Shown here one piece after another: positions 10,049 to 19,433 of a DNA stretch of 64,000 bases. The DNA is from UBA4416 sp040389965. Its GTDB lineage: Bacteria; Bacteroidota; Bacteroidia; B-17B0; Aurantibacillaceae. The DNA lies in the NCBI GenBank assembly GCA_040389965.1, contig JAZJZF010000019.1, positions 1-64,000 of the forward strand. The letters are read 5' to 3'. Each line of letters begins with the position of its first letter. Position 1 is the stretch's first letter. The translations under genes and the position numbers were made by a program. The notes beneath the pieces are model-generated. The model ran no database searches, was not told where the DNA came from, and worked only from the letters and a program-made list of their open reading frames with translations.

Positions 10049-11020
10049 ATGTCTAAAGTAAAATACAGATTTAATACCAAGTCCCTTACTTACGAAAAAG
10101 TTAAAGTAACATTTAAGCAGCGTTTTGTGCAGGTGCTTATTTATTTGGCTATTGGCAGTGTATTTGCCGTTGGTATTATTACGCTGGCTTACCGGTTTTT
10201 GGATTCTCCTAAAGAGAAGCAATTACGCAGGGAAGCTGAGGTAATGCGCCTGCAATACGATCTGTTAAATAAAAAGATGAACCAGGTGCAAACGGTTTTA
10301 AACGATTTGCAGGACAGGGATGATAATATTTATCGTGTTATTTTTGAAGCAGAGCCGATCTCTAATTCTATCAGGCAAGCCGGTTTTGGCGGAAGCGACC
10401 GTTACAAAGACCTTGAAGGATATGATAATACCGTTTTAATGAAACAGGCCACTGAAAGGCTTGACAGGATTACAAAACAATTATATATTCAATCGAAATC
10501 ATTTGATGAGGTGGTGAAAATGGCTAAGGGAAAAGAAAAACTCATTGCTTCTATTCCTGCTATTATGCCTTTGAATAATAAGGATTTGAAACATTTACCA
10601 AGTGGCTACGGATGGCGTACGCACCCTATTTATAAAACGCAGGAGTTTCACCCCGGAATGGATTTTACGGCAGAGCAGGGGACACCTATTTATGCTACAG
10701 GCGATGGTATTGTGGAAGTTGCTGATGCAGCCGCACAGGGCTATGGAAATCATGTGGTGATTGATCATGGATTTGGTTATAAAACATTATACGGGCATAT
10801 GAGTAAGATTGCAGCCAAGGTAAATGCCAGGGTAAAGCGTGGAGAACTGATAGGCTATGTGGGTAGTACGGGCTTAAGTACCGGGCCGCATGTGCATTAC
10901 GAGGTTATTAAAAATGGCGAAAAAGTGAACCCGATCAATTTTTACTATAATGATCTTTCTCCTGAACAATACCAGATCATGTTAGAGTTATCATCAAAAT
11001 CTACTCAATCTTACGATTAA
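10049..11020 (+). CDS. M23 (LytM-type) metallopeptidase, membrane-anchored
   Basis: A 323-residue protein with one N-terminal membrane segment (about residues 27-48), a coiled-coil stretch (about 54-95), and a C-terminal LytM domain (about 196-296). The zinc-site signatures are present: H201 and D205 in HPGMD, and H281/H283 in GPHVHYE. All catalytic residues appear intact, so it is probably an active peptidoglycan endopeptidase in the periplasm rather than an EnvC-type activator. Its stop codon overlaps the permease start (TAATG), so the two are translationally coupled. A candidate -7 box lies just upstream. Confidence 0.9.
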   Translation: MSKVKYRFNTKSLTYEKVKVTFKQRFVQVLIYLAIGSVFAVGIITLAYRFLDSPKEKQLRREAEVMRLQYDLLNKKMNQVQTVLNDLQDRDDNIYRVIFEAEPISNSIRQAGFGGSDRYKDLEGYDNTVLMKQATERLDRITKQLYIQSKSFDEVVKMAKGKEKLIASIPAIMPLNNKDLKHLPSGYGWRTHPIYKTQEFHPGMDFTAEQGTPIYATGDGIVEVADAAAQGYGNHVVIDHGFGYKTLYGHMSKIAAKVNARVKRGELIGYVGSTGLSTGPHVHYEVIKNGEKVNPINFYYNDLSPEQYQIMLELSSKSTQSYD

Positions 11021-12342
11021 TGAACTCCACGTATAAAATTGGATTTTTCACGGCTATTTCGTTAGTAATAGCAAATATGATCGGCACCGGGGTGTTTACG
11101 AGCCTTGGTTTTCAGCTGTTTGATATTCATTCGGTTTTCAGCATTTTAATGCTTTGGCTTTTAGGTGGCATCATCTCTTTTTGTGGCGCATTGGTATATT
11201 GTGAATTGGGAGTAGCCATTCCACGTAGCGGGGGCGAATATGCTTACCTGTCAAAATTAATGCATCCTGCGGTTGGGTTTTTATCGGGCTGGGTGTCTTC
11301 CACGGTTGGTTTTGCAGCTCCGGTAGCATTGGCCTCTATGGCTTTGGGGTCGTATGTCCATACCATTATTCCATCGGTTAATATAACGGTTTGTGCCTTA
11401 TCTGTGGTAGCAGTTATTACAGTGATACATTCTACGAACTTAAAAACAGGAAGTAATTTTCAGAAAGTATTAACCTTTTTAAAGGTGTTTGTTATTTTAG
11501 GATTTATCATTGCCGGTTTTTGTTATACTCCTGAACATCAAATTACAGTAGAACCACAGCCTGATTCGAAACGTGAAATTTTCAGTTCGGCTTTCTGGGT
11601 AAGTCTCATTTATGTGTCGTATGCCTACAGTGGCTGGAATGCAGCTTCTTATCTGGCAGGAGATATGGAAAATCCTAAAAAGAATTTGCCCAGAGCATTG
11701 CTGATAGGAACAGGGATTGTAACGGTTATTTATGTGACTTTAAATTATATTTTCTTATACAGCACGCCGGCTAATGAACTGGTAGGAGTTTTAGAGATAG
11801 GTCATGTAAGCGCCATGCATATTTTTGGAGAATATATGGGCAAGTTTATGAGCCTGATCATTGCTTTTTTATTATTATCGTCTATTAGTGCCATGATTAT
11901 GGCGGGCCCGCGTATTATTAAATCAATGGGGGAAGACCTTTCAATACTTGGATTTCTTTCTAAAACCAATAAAAATAATGTGCCTTATATAGCTGTTATT
12001 ACGCAATCTGCCATTACCGTTGTTTTAATTATAAGTGCCAAATTTGAACAGGTATTAACATTTGTGGGATTCAGCTTAAGTATCTTTACATTTTTAACGG
12101 TGCTGAGTGTATTTATTTTAAGAGCAAAAAAACTATCTTCTCCGGCATATAAAACCTGGGGCTATCCTGTAACTCCTTTAATATTTCTGGCACTTAACGG
12201 ATATATTTTATTTAAAGTTTTTCAGGATAAACCTACAGAGTCGCTATTAGGCTTGCTTAATGTAGGTATTGGTGGAATTATTTATGTGACCGGAAAATTA
12301 GTATTAGAAAAAAAACAAAACAAACCATGTCAGGAAGTGTAA
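11020..12342 (+). CDS. APC superfamily amino acid permease
   Basis: A 440-residue, very hydrophobic protein with about 12 membrane helices. The first helix carries ANMIGTGVFTSLG, the substrate-binding Gly-rich turn of the amino acid-polyamine-organocation family, and helix 6 carries YVSYAYSGWNAASYLAGDMENP. Secondary transport of an amino acid or similar solute into the cell is expected; the substrate cannot be told. The ATG overlaps the M23 peptidase stop by one base and the 3' end overlaps the next gene by 16 bp. Coupling to a peptidoglycan peptidase could mean uptake of wall-derived amino acids, but this is inference. Confidence 0.88.
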   Translation: MNSTYKIGFFTAISLVIANMIGTGVFTSLGFQLFDIHSVFSILMLWLLGGIISFCGALVYCELGVAIPRSGGEYAYLSKLMHPAVGFLSGWVSSTVGFAAPVALASMALGSYVHTIIPSVNITVCALSVVAVITVIHSTNLKTGSNFQKVLTFLKVFVILGFIIAGFCYTPEHQITVEPQPDSKREIFSSAFWVSLIYVSYAYSGWNAASYLAGDMENPKKNLPRALLIGTGIVTVIYVTLNYIFLYSTPANELVGVLEIGHVSAMHIFGEYMGKFMSLIIAFLLLSSISAMIMAGPRIIKSMGEDLSILGFLSKTNKNNVPYIAVITQSAITVVLIISAKFEQVLTFVGFSLSIFTFLTVLSVFILRAKKLSSPAYKTWGYPVTPLIFLALNGYILFKVFQDKPTESLLGLLNVGIGGIIYVTGKLVLEKKQNKPCQEV

Positions 12343-13544
12343 AATTAATGATAGTGGTGTCGGCCATATTAATGGCTTGCTCACCTACTAAAAATGAAAA
12401 AACAGGAGAATTGAAAATTGACTCTGCTAAGGTAGAGAAGATCGTGACGGAGATGAGCCAGGATACAGCTGCTAAAGAAGTTCCTTTGGTTGCCTGTAAT
12501 AATGATTCGTTAAATGCTCTGGCAGACCTGATGTCGGGTATGGCAGACAGTAACTCCGTATATAGCGATATACAGGGTTCGAAAGATTTTAAAGCATTTA
12601 GCCAGAATTTTGATAAACGCTGGATGAATTTTGACTCGTCGCGTTTAACCAGTTTAAGAACATTCAGAGATAATGAATTATCACAAACTGTAAAGGCACC
12701 TACTACTTTATTTTATCCGTTTTCGGGCCCTGATATTTTATATGCTCAAACATTTTTTCCGGATGCAGATAAGTACGTGATGATTGGATTAGAGCCTGTA
12801 GGAAGCCTTCCAAGGTTTAAAGCGGAAAATAAAGATTCCTTGGATATGTATTATTCTAAAGTAAACACTTCTTTAAATGCTATTTTAAAATTCAGTTTTT
12901 TCAGAACTCAAAGTATGAAAAACGATTTGAAGAATACGGAAGTGGATGGAACCTTGCATTTGCTGATCCTGTTTTTAAAGCGTAACGGAAATCAACTATG
13001 CTCTGCAAAACCTGTTACGGTGGATAGTACGGGAGCAGTTGTGTACGAAGAATCATTTGCGTCTTTAAAGAAATTAAAAACAAATACAAGAGGTTTGGAG
13101 ATAAAGTTTACGGACATTCATATGAAGCCAAAAACTTTATACTACTTCTCGTTAAATGCAGCAGATGGTGGTTTAAAAAGCAACAGTAACTTTGTAAACT
13201 ATTTAAAAAGTATGGGAACCGTTAGCACCTATTTAAAAGGGGCGTCATATTTAATGCATAAAAGTTATTTCTCTATTATCAGAAATGTGATCCTTGAACA
13301 AAGCGAGCAGGTAGTACAGGATGACAGTGGAATTTCTTTTCATTATTTTACGGATAGTAACAATAAGTGGGGCTACACACTATATGGCCAGTATATTAAA
13401 CCAATTCCGATGTTTAAAGAATTTTACCAAAAAGACCTCGACTCTTTGTATAAAAAACAAGGAGCTAAAGAGATAGGTTTTGGTATTGGTTACAATTTTA
13501 AAGATAAGAACAGTAATTTACTGATTGCTACCAAACAGCATTAA
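12327..13544 (+). CDS. Hypothetical lipoprotein
   Basis: A 405-residue protein. The N-terminus VKLMIVVSAILMAC ends in a lipobox with Cys at residue 18, so it should be lipid-anchored in the envelope. I do not recognise a family. The body is polar and globular with no repeats; a segment around GPDILYAQTFFPDADKYVMIGLEPVG resembles a ligand-binding or catalytic core but is not diagnostic. It starts 16 bp inside the permease gene, so it belongs to the same transcript, which ends at the hairpin at 13549-13576. Confidence 0.75.
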   Translation: MSGSVKLMIVVSAILMACSPTKNEKTGELKIDSAKVEKIVTEMSQDTAAKEVPLVACNNDSLNALADLMSGMADSNSVYSDIQGSKDFKAFSQNFDKRWMNFDSSRLTSLRTFRDNELSQTVKAPTTLFYPFSGPDILYAQTFFPDADKYVMIGLEPVGSLPRFKAENKDSLDMYYSKVNTSLNAILKFSFFRTQSMKNDLKNTEVDGTLHLLILFLKRNGNQLCSAKPVTVDSTGAVVYEESFASLKKLKTNTRGLEIKFTDIHMKPKTLYYFSLNAADGGLKSNSNFVNYLKSMGTVSTYLKGASYLMHKSYFSIIRNVILEQSEQVVQDDSGISFHYFTDSNNKWGYTLYGQYIKPIPMFKEFYQKDLDSLYKKQGAKEIGFGIGYNFKDKNSNLLIATKQH

Positions 13545-13548
13545 TAGG

Positions 13549-13576
13549 TATGGTGCAGCTTTAATGCTGCACCATA
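13549..13576. terminator. Hairpin at the end of the M23-permease-lipoprotein operon
   Basis: An 11-bp perfect stem TATGGTGCAGC/GCTGCACCATA with a 6-nt loop begins 5 nt after the lipoprotein stop. It overlaps the last codons and stop (13561-13563) of the convergent gene. The U-tract on the plus strand is weak (AAATTT), so it may also serve for mRNA 3'-end protection. Confidence 0.6.
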
Positions 13577-16068
13577 AATTTACTACACTCATTATTTATT
13601 TTCATAAAATAAATTCCATTTGATAAATGGGACAATTCTACTTTGTTTTCTCCTTTTATCAGGTTAAGTGATTCAACTTGTTTTCCCATATTGTCATAAA
13701 TAACAGCAGTTGAACTATTGTCTGTTTTTACATTTATTTTTCCGTCTGATGGATTAGGGTAGAGCATAAAAGAGGTTTCGGATCCTTTAAAATCAGGCAT
13801 TCCTGTAGGAGTGGTGGTGGTTGTAGTTGTTGTACCCATTTTCATTCCGTTTCCGAAACTGGTAACCCACATTTGACTTTTGTTGTAAGGATTAAAAAAT
13901 ACGCGTTCAGGTTGTTGAAACGGATAATTTGGTACCATTGAAAAAGTTGGAGTAGTTGCATTAATATTATGAGAGATCCATAGGCCTTGGGTTTCAGTAG
14001 TTAAGTAAATTTCATCCGCATTTAAAGGATTAAACGTCATGGAGGTTGCACGGTCGATGGTAGTGCCTGTTAGCTTTGTCCATGAAGTTCCTCTGTTAGT
14101 TGTTTTATATAGTCCGCCAAGGCCGTTGGCTGCTCCGCCCCAGCCGCTGAATACGCAGGTGTACCAGGTGTTTTGAGTGAGGTCGTTAGGATCTATTACA
14201 ATATCTTTTGTCCAGTACTGCATTCCCGGATCAGAAATATCGGTCCATGTGCCACCGGTGGGATTGTAAATAAATACACCTGAACTTGCTGTAAAATTGG
14301 TGGTTCTGCGTCCCGAATAGGTGCATACCATTTTACCGTCGTTCAACACCACAATACTTGCCGGATGCTTTTCTGTGCGGGGTGGATTAGGAAGCAATGT
14401 CCATGTTGAAGATGCCAGGAGATTTAAATTGTTGGTCATATAAATGCCGCCAACGCCTGATCCGCCGCTATAATGAATCACACTGGCATAGGCAATGTTA
14501 GGATTGTTTGGATCGAGTGCCAGCCAAAAAACGGGATGGTTAAACGTATGCAGATTTTGCCAGCTTGAACCATTATTAGTTGAGTATATTATTTTTCCGT
14601 TAGCATCTGCGGCGTCTAATTGTGCATCAGCTAAGCGGGTACTCTGGTACATATCATGAATATTTGATGTAGCCGCAAATAGCGTTCCTGTACTGGGATG
14701 TTTTGCCACGCGATAGGTAGAATTAGCAGTGTTTCCGGTGTAATTAAACGACCATGAATTTCCGGCATCTGTACTTCTAATGCCTCTTATATCCGAAAAG
14801 CAAGACCAGATATTATTTGTATCGATCCATTGGATCTGCCAGCAGGTAGTATTTTCCAGTCCTATACTCTGATAGCTGGCATTAGGAGGTGTTACAGCGT
14901 TAGCAGCATGCTGTCCGCCGGTATTTACATAAGCCTGTTGCCATAACGTGCCGCCGTTGGATGTTTTATGTACAAAGCCAAGATCTCCAAAAATGACTGA
15001 GTTCGCATTGTTTGGTGCAACAGAAATAGCAAAAGGACATTCTCCATAACTCCAACCTCTGTCACCACCTTGCCCGCTCCAGCCTGTATTAATATTTGCA
15101 TTACTTGTTTTATTAAAGGTATGATTCCAACCTGCTCCCGCATTGATTGTTTTCAAGATAATAGGTTCGGAGTTTGAATTACTGCCGGCAAGGTAAGCTG
15201 TACTGATATCGTTATTAGCCATTCCTACAAACATAGGATAGTCGGTACCTACAGTAATACCACTCATTTTAGAAACCCAGTTTCCTGAACCGTAATCAAC
15301 GGCATAAACCCCTTTCATAAAACCATAATAATCCGATCCTACTAATCCCGGATAAATATCGGCAGGATCGGCTGTGAGGCAAAAGAAACGCGTTACTCCA
15401 CCTGCTTTTGCGCTGGCAAAAGACCAGATTTTTTCGGCCACGGGAATCCCTGTGATAGTTGCGGTTGACCAGGTAGAACCCCCATTGACAGATACTAAAA
15501 CGCCATCGTTGGTGCCTATGTAAATGGTATTTCCATCAAAGAATACGCCGCCAACAGTGTTTCCAGAACCTGTAGAAGCGGTATGAATATTAGTGAAGGT
15601 CGTACCACCATTGCCCGAAAAATAAATCTCTCCATAATAAGAAATGATGACACGGTTTGGGTTGTTATAATCTGCATCAATACTAAATGTTTCTTCGGAG
15701 TTATCTGGATTACCTGCTAATGCAGTCCATGTAAGACCATTGTCGGTACTTTTCATTGGTACAATCATATCATTAGCGTAGCTAATTGTATATAACAAAC
15801 CTGTAGTGGCAGTGTAACATACTTTAGAATTATGTCCTGCAATAATCTGTTTGAAATGAACCTGCGAATAGGTTAATCCAAAATCAGTTGTGTGAAACAA
15901 TTCTCCCATATCGCAGGCAACATAGTATTCATTATTATTTGCAGGATTTATAGATAATGCAAATAAAGCGCCACCCCCGCCAATGCCCTTTGATGTAAAA
16001 GAAGCCGGTTGTGCAGTTAATAAAATGGAGTTAAAAATGATGGCTAGTGTAAGTAGTCTTTTTTTCAT
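13561..16068 (-). CDS. Secreted Asp-box (BNR/Vps10-type) beta-propeller protein with type IX type A sorting tail
   Basis: An 835-residue protein with a signal peptide (KKRLLTLAIIFNSILLTAQ). Many Asp-box hairpins of the form S-x-(D/N)-x-G-x-x-W recur along it: STDNGLTW, SVNGGSTW, TSNGGTLW, STDAGNSW, STNNGSSW, TTNRGTSW. The overall layout, two large propeller-like halves, recalls GH74 xyloglucanases and sortilin-type proteins, but I cannot confirm catalytic acids. A poly-Thr linker (GTTTTTTTTP) leads to a type A sorting domain (FMLYPNPSDGKINV through GIYFMKINN). It should be exported across the outer membrane. It may bind or cleave polysaccharide. Confidence 0.85.
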   Translation of the reverse strand: MKKRLLTLAIIFNSILLTAQPASFTSKGIGGGGALFALSINPANNNEYYVACDMGELFHTTDFGLTYSQVHFKQIIAGHNSKVCYTATTGLLYTISYANDMIVPMKSTDNGLTWTALAGNPDNSEETFSIDADYNNPNRVIISYYGEIYFSGNGGTTFTNIHTASTGSGNTVGGVFFDGNTIYIGTNDGVLVSVNGGSTWSTATITGIPVAEKIWSFASAKAGGVTRFFCLTADPADIYPGLVGSDYYGFMKGVYAVDYGSGNWVSKMSGITVGTDYPMFVGMANNDISTAYLAGSNSNSEPIILKTINAGAGWNHTFNKTSNANINTGWSGQGGDRGWSYGECPFAISVAPNNANSVIFGDLGFVHKTSNGGTLWQQAYVNTGGQHAANAVTPPNASYQSIGLENTTCWQIQWIDTNNIWSCFSDIRGIRSTDAGNSWSFNYTGNTANSTYRVAKHPSTGTLFAATSNIHDMYQSTRLADAQLDAADANGKIIYSTNNGSSWQNLHTFNHPVFWLALDPNNPNIAYASVIHYSGGSGVGGIYMTNNLNLLASSTWTLLPNPPRTEKHPASIVVLNDGKMVCTYSGRRTTNFTASSGVFIYNPTGGTWTDISDPGMQYWTKDIVIDPNDLTQNTWYTCVFSGWGGAANGLGGLYKTTNRGTSWTKLTGTTIDRATSMTFNPLNADEIYLTTETQGLWISHNINATTPTFSMVPNYPFQQPERVFFNPYNKSQMWVTSFGNGMKMGTTTTTTTTPTGMPDFKGSETSFMLYPNPSDGKINVKTDNSSTAVIYDNMGKQVESLNLIKGENKVELSHLSNGIYFMKINNECSKFMVQH

Positions 16069-16163
16069 AGCGAAGTGTTTTAGTGGTAAGACTTAAGGCG
16101 ATGGAGTGTACTATAACTATTTATAAAGATAATTAAATCTTTACTATAAAAACTTATATTCCC

Positions 16164-16171
16164 TATATTTG
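16164..16171 (+). promoter_or_regulatory. Candidate -7 box for the serine hydrolase gene
   Basis: TATATTTG fits TAnnTTTG and ends only 9 nt before the ATG at 16181, which would give a very short leader. A TTG at -33 is not clear. Confidence 0.3.
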
Positions 16172-16180
16172 TAAGGCTTT

Positions 16181-17404
16181 ATGACACCTTTCTATAAAAT
16201 AAATTTAAATCAATTTAAATGGAAAACAGTTTTTCTGTTGGCCATGATTTTGATATGTAAAAGTGTTATTTCACAAACTGTTTTTTCTTTTGATTCTATT
16301 TTAAATTCGAAACCATTGCTAAAGCAAGTGGCTGAAAATTATAAAAAATACAGGTTGCAAATTATTTATACACAGATAAAAAGAGATGCAGCCGGCAAGC
16401 CAACTTTTAAAAATTATGTATTTCATGTAGATTCTACCAATTACTTTTATTGCGCCAGCCTTGTAAAATTGCCTTGTTCGATTGTAGCCTTAGAAAAAAT
16501 AAATGAATTAAAGTTAAACAAGGATGATATCATGTTTACCGATAGTGCCAATGCCTGCCAGCATTCTGTAAAAACAGATACGAGCTCTGTAAACGGTTAT
16601 CCAAGTGTTGCACAATATATTAAACGTATGTTTTTGGTAAGTGATAATTTTGCTTACGGACGTGTTTACGAGTTTTTAGGTGTAGATTATTTGCATGACC
16701 GTTTGAGTGAATTAGGATATAAAAATATGCGTATTGTTCATAGGTTTGATGGCGGTTGTAAAGGAGATGGGAATTTAATAACCAACCCCGTATCCTTTTA
16801 TAATAAAGAGATGAAACTTCTGTATCAGCAGAAACAGGGCTTGCCAATGCGTTCTTATGCAAATGCGATAGGCACATTTAAAGTGGGAAGAGCCTATTAC
16901 AATGCGCAGAATAAAAAAGTAAATGAGCCTAAAGATTTTACACACATGAATTATATTTCATTGCAAAATATTCATGGATTGTTACAGCGATTAGTATTTA
17001 ATGATTTTTATCCGGCTGTTCAGCAATATCATCTTACTAAGAACGATCGCGATTTTCTGATACAGTATTTAACCTTATTGCCAAGAGAAAGCAGCCATCC
17101 GTCTTATAATAAATCTTTTTATGATAGCTATAAAAAATATTTTATGTATGGCGACAGTAAACAACCTATTACGGATAAAGACCTTAAAATAACCAATATT
17201 GTTGGTCAGTCTTATGGCTTTATGGTAGACTGCGCTTATATCCATAATGATAAACTAAAAGTAGAATTTATGCTAAGTGCCGCGATCTACGCTAACGAAG
17301 ACGAAATTATAAATGATGGGAAGTATGAATATAACGCTCTTGCTTTGCCTTTTTTAGCAGAGCTGGGGCGGCAGATTTATAAATATGAATTGAATAAAAA
17401 ATAA
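16181..17404 (+). CDS. Exported serine hydrolase, class A beta-lactamase-like
   Basis: A 407-residue protein with a hydrophobic N-terminal export segment (WKTVFLLAMILICKSVISQ). Two motifs of the penicillin-recognising serine hydrolases are visible with suitable spacing: S93-L-V-K96 (SxxK, nucleophile and general base) and S154-D-N156 (SDN). The third KTG-type motif is not obvious. It is longer than class A beta-lactamases (about 290 residues). It may be a periplasmic beta-lactamase-related enzyme or a peptidoglycan-active hydrolase; resistance function should not be assumed. It precedes the helicase gene, with a decayed REP-like repeat between them. Confidence 0.78.
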   Translation: MTPFYKINLNQFKWKTVFLLAMILICKSVISQTVFSFDSILNSKPLLKQVAENYKKYRLQIIYTQIKRDAAGKPTFKNYVFHVDSTNYFYCASLVKLPCSIVALEKINELKLNKDDIMFTDSANACQHSVKTDTSSVNGYPSVAQYIKRMFLVSDNFAYGRVYEFLGVDYLHDRLSELGYKNMRIVHRFDGGCKGDGNLITNPVSFYNKEMKLLYQQKQGLPMRSYANAIGTFKVGRAYYNAQNKKVNEPKDFTHMNYISLQNIHGLLQRLVFNDFYPAVQQYHLTKNDRDFLIQYLTLLPRESSHPSYNKSFYDSYKKYFMYGDSKQPITDKDLKITNIVGQSYGFMVDCAYIHNDKLKVEFMLSAAIYANEDEIINDGKYEYNALALPFLAELGRQIYKYELNKK

Positions 17405-17413
17405 CACTTGTTC

Positions 17414-17470
17414 TGTCAGTTCGAGCGGAGTCGAGAACCGGTACGTGTCTCAACTCTGCTCAACGAGATG
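17414..17470. repeat. REP-like element, decayed second copy
   Basis: The left arm (17414-17437) is identical to the left arm at 7125-7148. The right arm (about 17448-17470) is recognisable but heavily changed, so the hairpin is weak. It sits directly before the helicase start and creates a false N-terminal extension in that frame. Confidence 0.75.
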
Positions 17471-17488
17471 AACGTTAGGGAAAATTTT

Positions 17489-19426
17489 ATGAGTAAAAGT
17501 ATTGATAGACTAAAACACCTTAAAGAATTATTGATCATTGAGCGGGAAGAAGATTTCTATCAATACAAAGAACAATTTTTAAGAGCAACCATCGAACAGC
17601 GCAAAAAGAATGGTGCCACCTGGTATCCTATTCAGATCTTATCTAACGAAATAGGTTATGCCGATTATGTGCACCTGGAAGTAGAGCGTACCAATAACAT
17701 GGATGCACCGCACCAGTTTAGCGCAGGAAAAAATATTAGCCTGTTCTCTAATAAAAATCCTGACGAAGTGCAGGAAATAACCGGAACGATTAAGCAATCG
17801 GGTAAGAATAAATTAAAAATCATTATGCATACCGATGAGCTTCCTGATTGGGCTTACGACGGTAAATTGGGAGTTAATATTCAGTTTGATGATAACAGTT
17901 ACACTGAAATGCAAAAAGCATTGGATGAAGTCATTGGTGCAAGAAATAATAGGGTAGCAGAGCTCAGGGAGATCATTGAAGGAAATGAGGTTCCCACTTT
18001 TGAAAAAATTGATGACTCTATATTGATCCCGCAATTAAATTTATCGCAGAACAGGGCAGTAAGGCATATTTTATCGGCTAACGATATTGCTGTTGTTCAT
18101 GGCCCTCCCGGGACAGGAAAAACCACTACCATTGTGCAGGCTATCCGTTTGGTTTTACAAAGTGAAAAACAAATTTTAGTGAGCGCTCCTACTAATACGG
18201 CTGTTGACCTGATCACTGAAAAGTTAATAGAGCAGGGGATTAATGTGTTGCGGGTTGGCCATCCGGCAAGGGTTTCGGAAGATCTTTTAAAAACCACCAT
18301 CGACGGACAGGTACAAAACCACGAAAATTATAAGGATATTAAAAACCTGCGACGCAACGCAGAAGAATACTTTAGAATGGCAGGAAAATATAAACGTGCT
18401 TTTGGGAAAGAAGATGCGAAGCAACGTGCGTTATATTATACAGAGGCTAAAAATTGCATAAAAGAATCTCGTTTACTGGAAGATTATATTGTTAATTCAT
18501 TGTTTGATAATGCGCAGGTTATTTGCTGTACGCCTGTTGCATCTACACACCGCTCGCTCGCCCGAAAAATATTTAATACCTTGTTTTTTGATGAAGCTTC
18601 ACAGGCATTGGAAGCCATTTCCTGGTTGCCTTTATTAAAATGCAGAAGAGCTATTTTTAGTGGAGATCATTTTCAGTTGCCTCCGGTAGTTAAAAGTATT
18701 CAGGCCAAGAAAGAAGGTTTGGATAAAACCATGTTGGACAGGCTTACAAAATATGAAAATGTATCGTCTTTGCTAACGCGCCAATACCGCATGCACCAGC
18801 GGATCATGGAGTTTAGCAATACTTATTTTTATAATAATGAACTGGAAGCTGATGCCACGGTAAAAGATGCTTTATTAAGTTCAAACGAAGACAGTGATCT
18901 TTTATTTAAGCCTATTGAGTTGATAGATACAGCGGGCTGTGGCTTCGAAGAATTGCAAAATCCTGAAACGCTTAGTTTGTCAAATACGGGAGAAGCAGAT
19001 CTGTTGTTTAAGCACCTTGAACTTTTATTACAGCAGTATAGTTATTCTGAACCTTCGCCCTTGATCAGTGTTGGGATCATATCGCCCTATAAAGAACAAA
19101 TAGAATTACTAAAAGAAAAACTTTCTGCCTTTGATTATTCGGCTTATCCGGTAAATGAACTGGCCGTTAAAACCATTGATGGTTTCCAGGGCGAAGAACG
19201 TGATGTCATTTATATTTCTTTGGTACGAAGCAATCCTAACTCTGAAATTGGATTTTTATCAGATATACGCCGTATGAATGTGGCTTTAACAAGAGCAAAG
19301 AAAAAGCTGGTGGTTATTATGGATACGGCTACTGTAGGAAATCATCCATTCTATAAAGCGTTTATAGAATACTGCGAGTCGTATCATTTTTATAACTCAG
19401 CCTGGGAATATAGTTACGAAGTATAA
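17489..19426 (+). CDS. SF1B DNA/RNA helicase, IGHMBP2/UPF1-like
   Basis: A 645-residue ATP-dependent helicase with the full superfamily 1 motif set: GPPGTGKTTT (Walker A, about residue 205), FFDEASQ (motif II, about 368), GDHFQLPPV (motif III), RQYRMH (motif IV, about 431), TIDGFQGEERDVI (motif V) and RMNVALTRAKKKL (motif VI, about 597). It unwinds nucleic acid in the cytoplasm; the partner pathway is unknown. I chose the ATG at 17489 (MSKSIDRL) because the upstream part of the frame, from a TTG at 17408, translates the REP-like repeat; an ATG at 17468 is also possible. It lies 7 bp before mnmD, so the two are probably co-transcribed. Confidence 0.9.
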   Translation: MSKSIDRLKHLKELLIIEREEDFYQYKEQFLRATIEQRKKNGATWYPIQILSNEIGYADYVHLEVERTNNMDAPHQFSAGKNISLFSNKNPDEVQEITGTIKQSGKNKLKIIMHTDELPDWAYDGKLGVNIQFDDNSYTEMQKALDEVIGARNNRVAELREIIEGNEVPTFEKIDDSILIPQLNLSQNRAVRHILSANDIAVVHGPPGTGKTTTIVQAIRLVLQSEKQILVSAPTNTAVDLITEKLIEQGINVLRVGHPARVSEDLLKTTIDGQVQNHENYKDIKNLRRNAEEYFRMAGKYKRAFGKEDAKQRALYYTEAKNCIKESRLLEDYIVNSLFDNAQVICCTPVASTHRSLARKIFNTLFFDEASQALEAISWLPLLKCRRAIFSGDHFQLPPVVKSIQAKKEGLDKTMLDRLTKYENVSSLLTRQYRMHQRIMEFSNTYFYNNELEADATVKDALLSSNEDSDLLFKPIELIDTAGCGFEELQNPETLSLSNTGEADLLFKHLELLLQQYSYSEPSPLISVGIISPYKEQIELLKEKLSAFDYSAYPVNELAVKTIDGFQGEERDVIYISLVRSNPNSEIGFLSDIRRMNVALTRAKKKLVVIMDTATVGNHPFYKAFIEYCESYHFYNSAWEYSYEV

Positions 19427-19433
19427 TTTATTT

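Noticed and set aside
16181..17404. A true antibiotic-resistance beta-lactamase
   Set aside because: SxxK and SDN are present, but the length and missing KTG-type motif do not support a firm class A assignment.
17408..17488. Extended N-terminus of the helicase from a TTG codon
   Set aside because: The extension translates a REP-like repeat that also occurs at 7125. ATGs at 17468 and 17489 are better starts.
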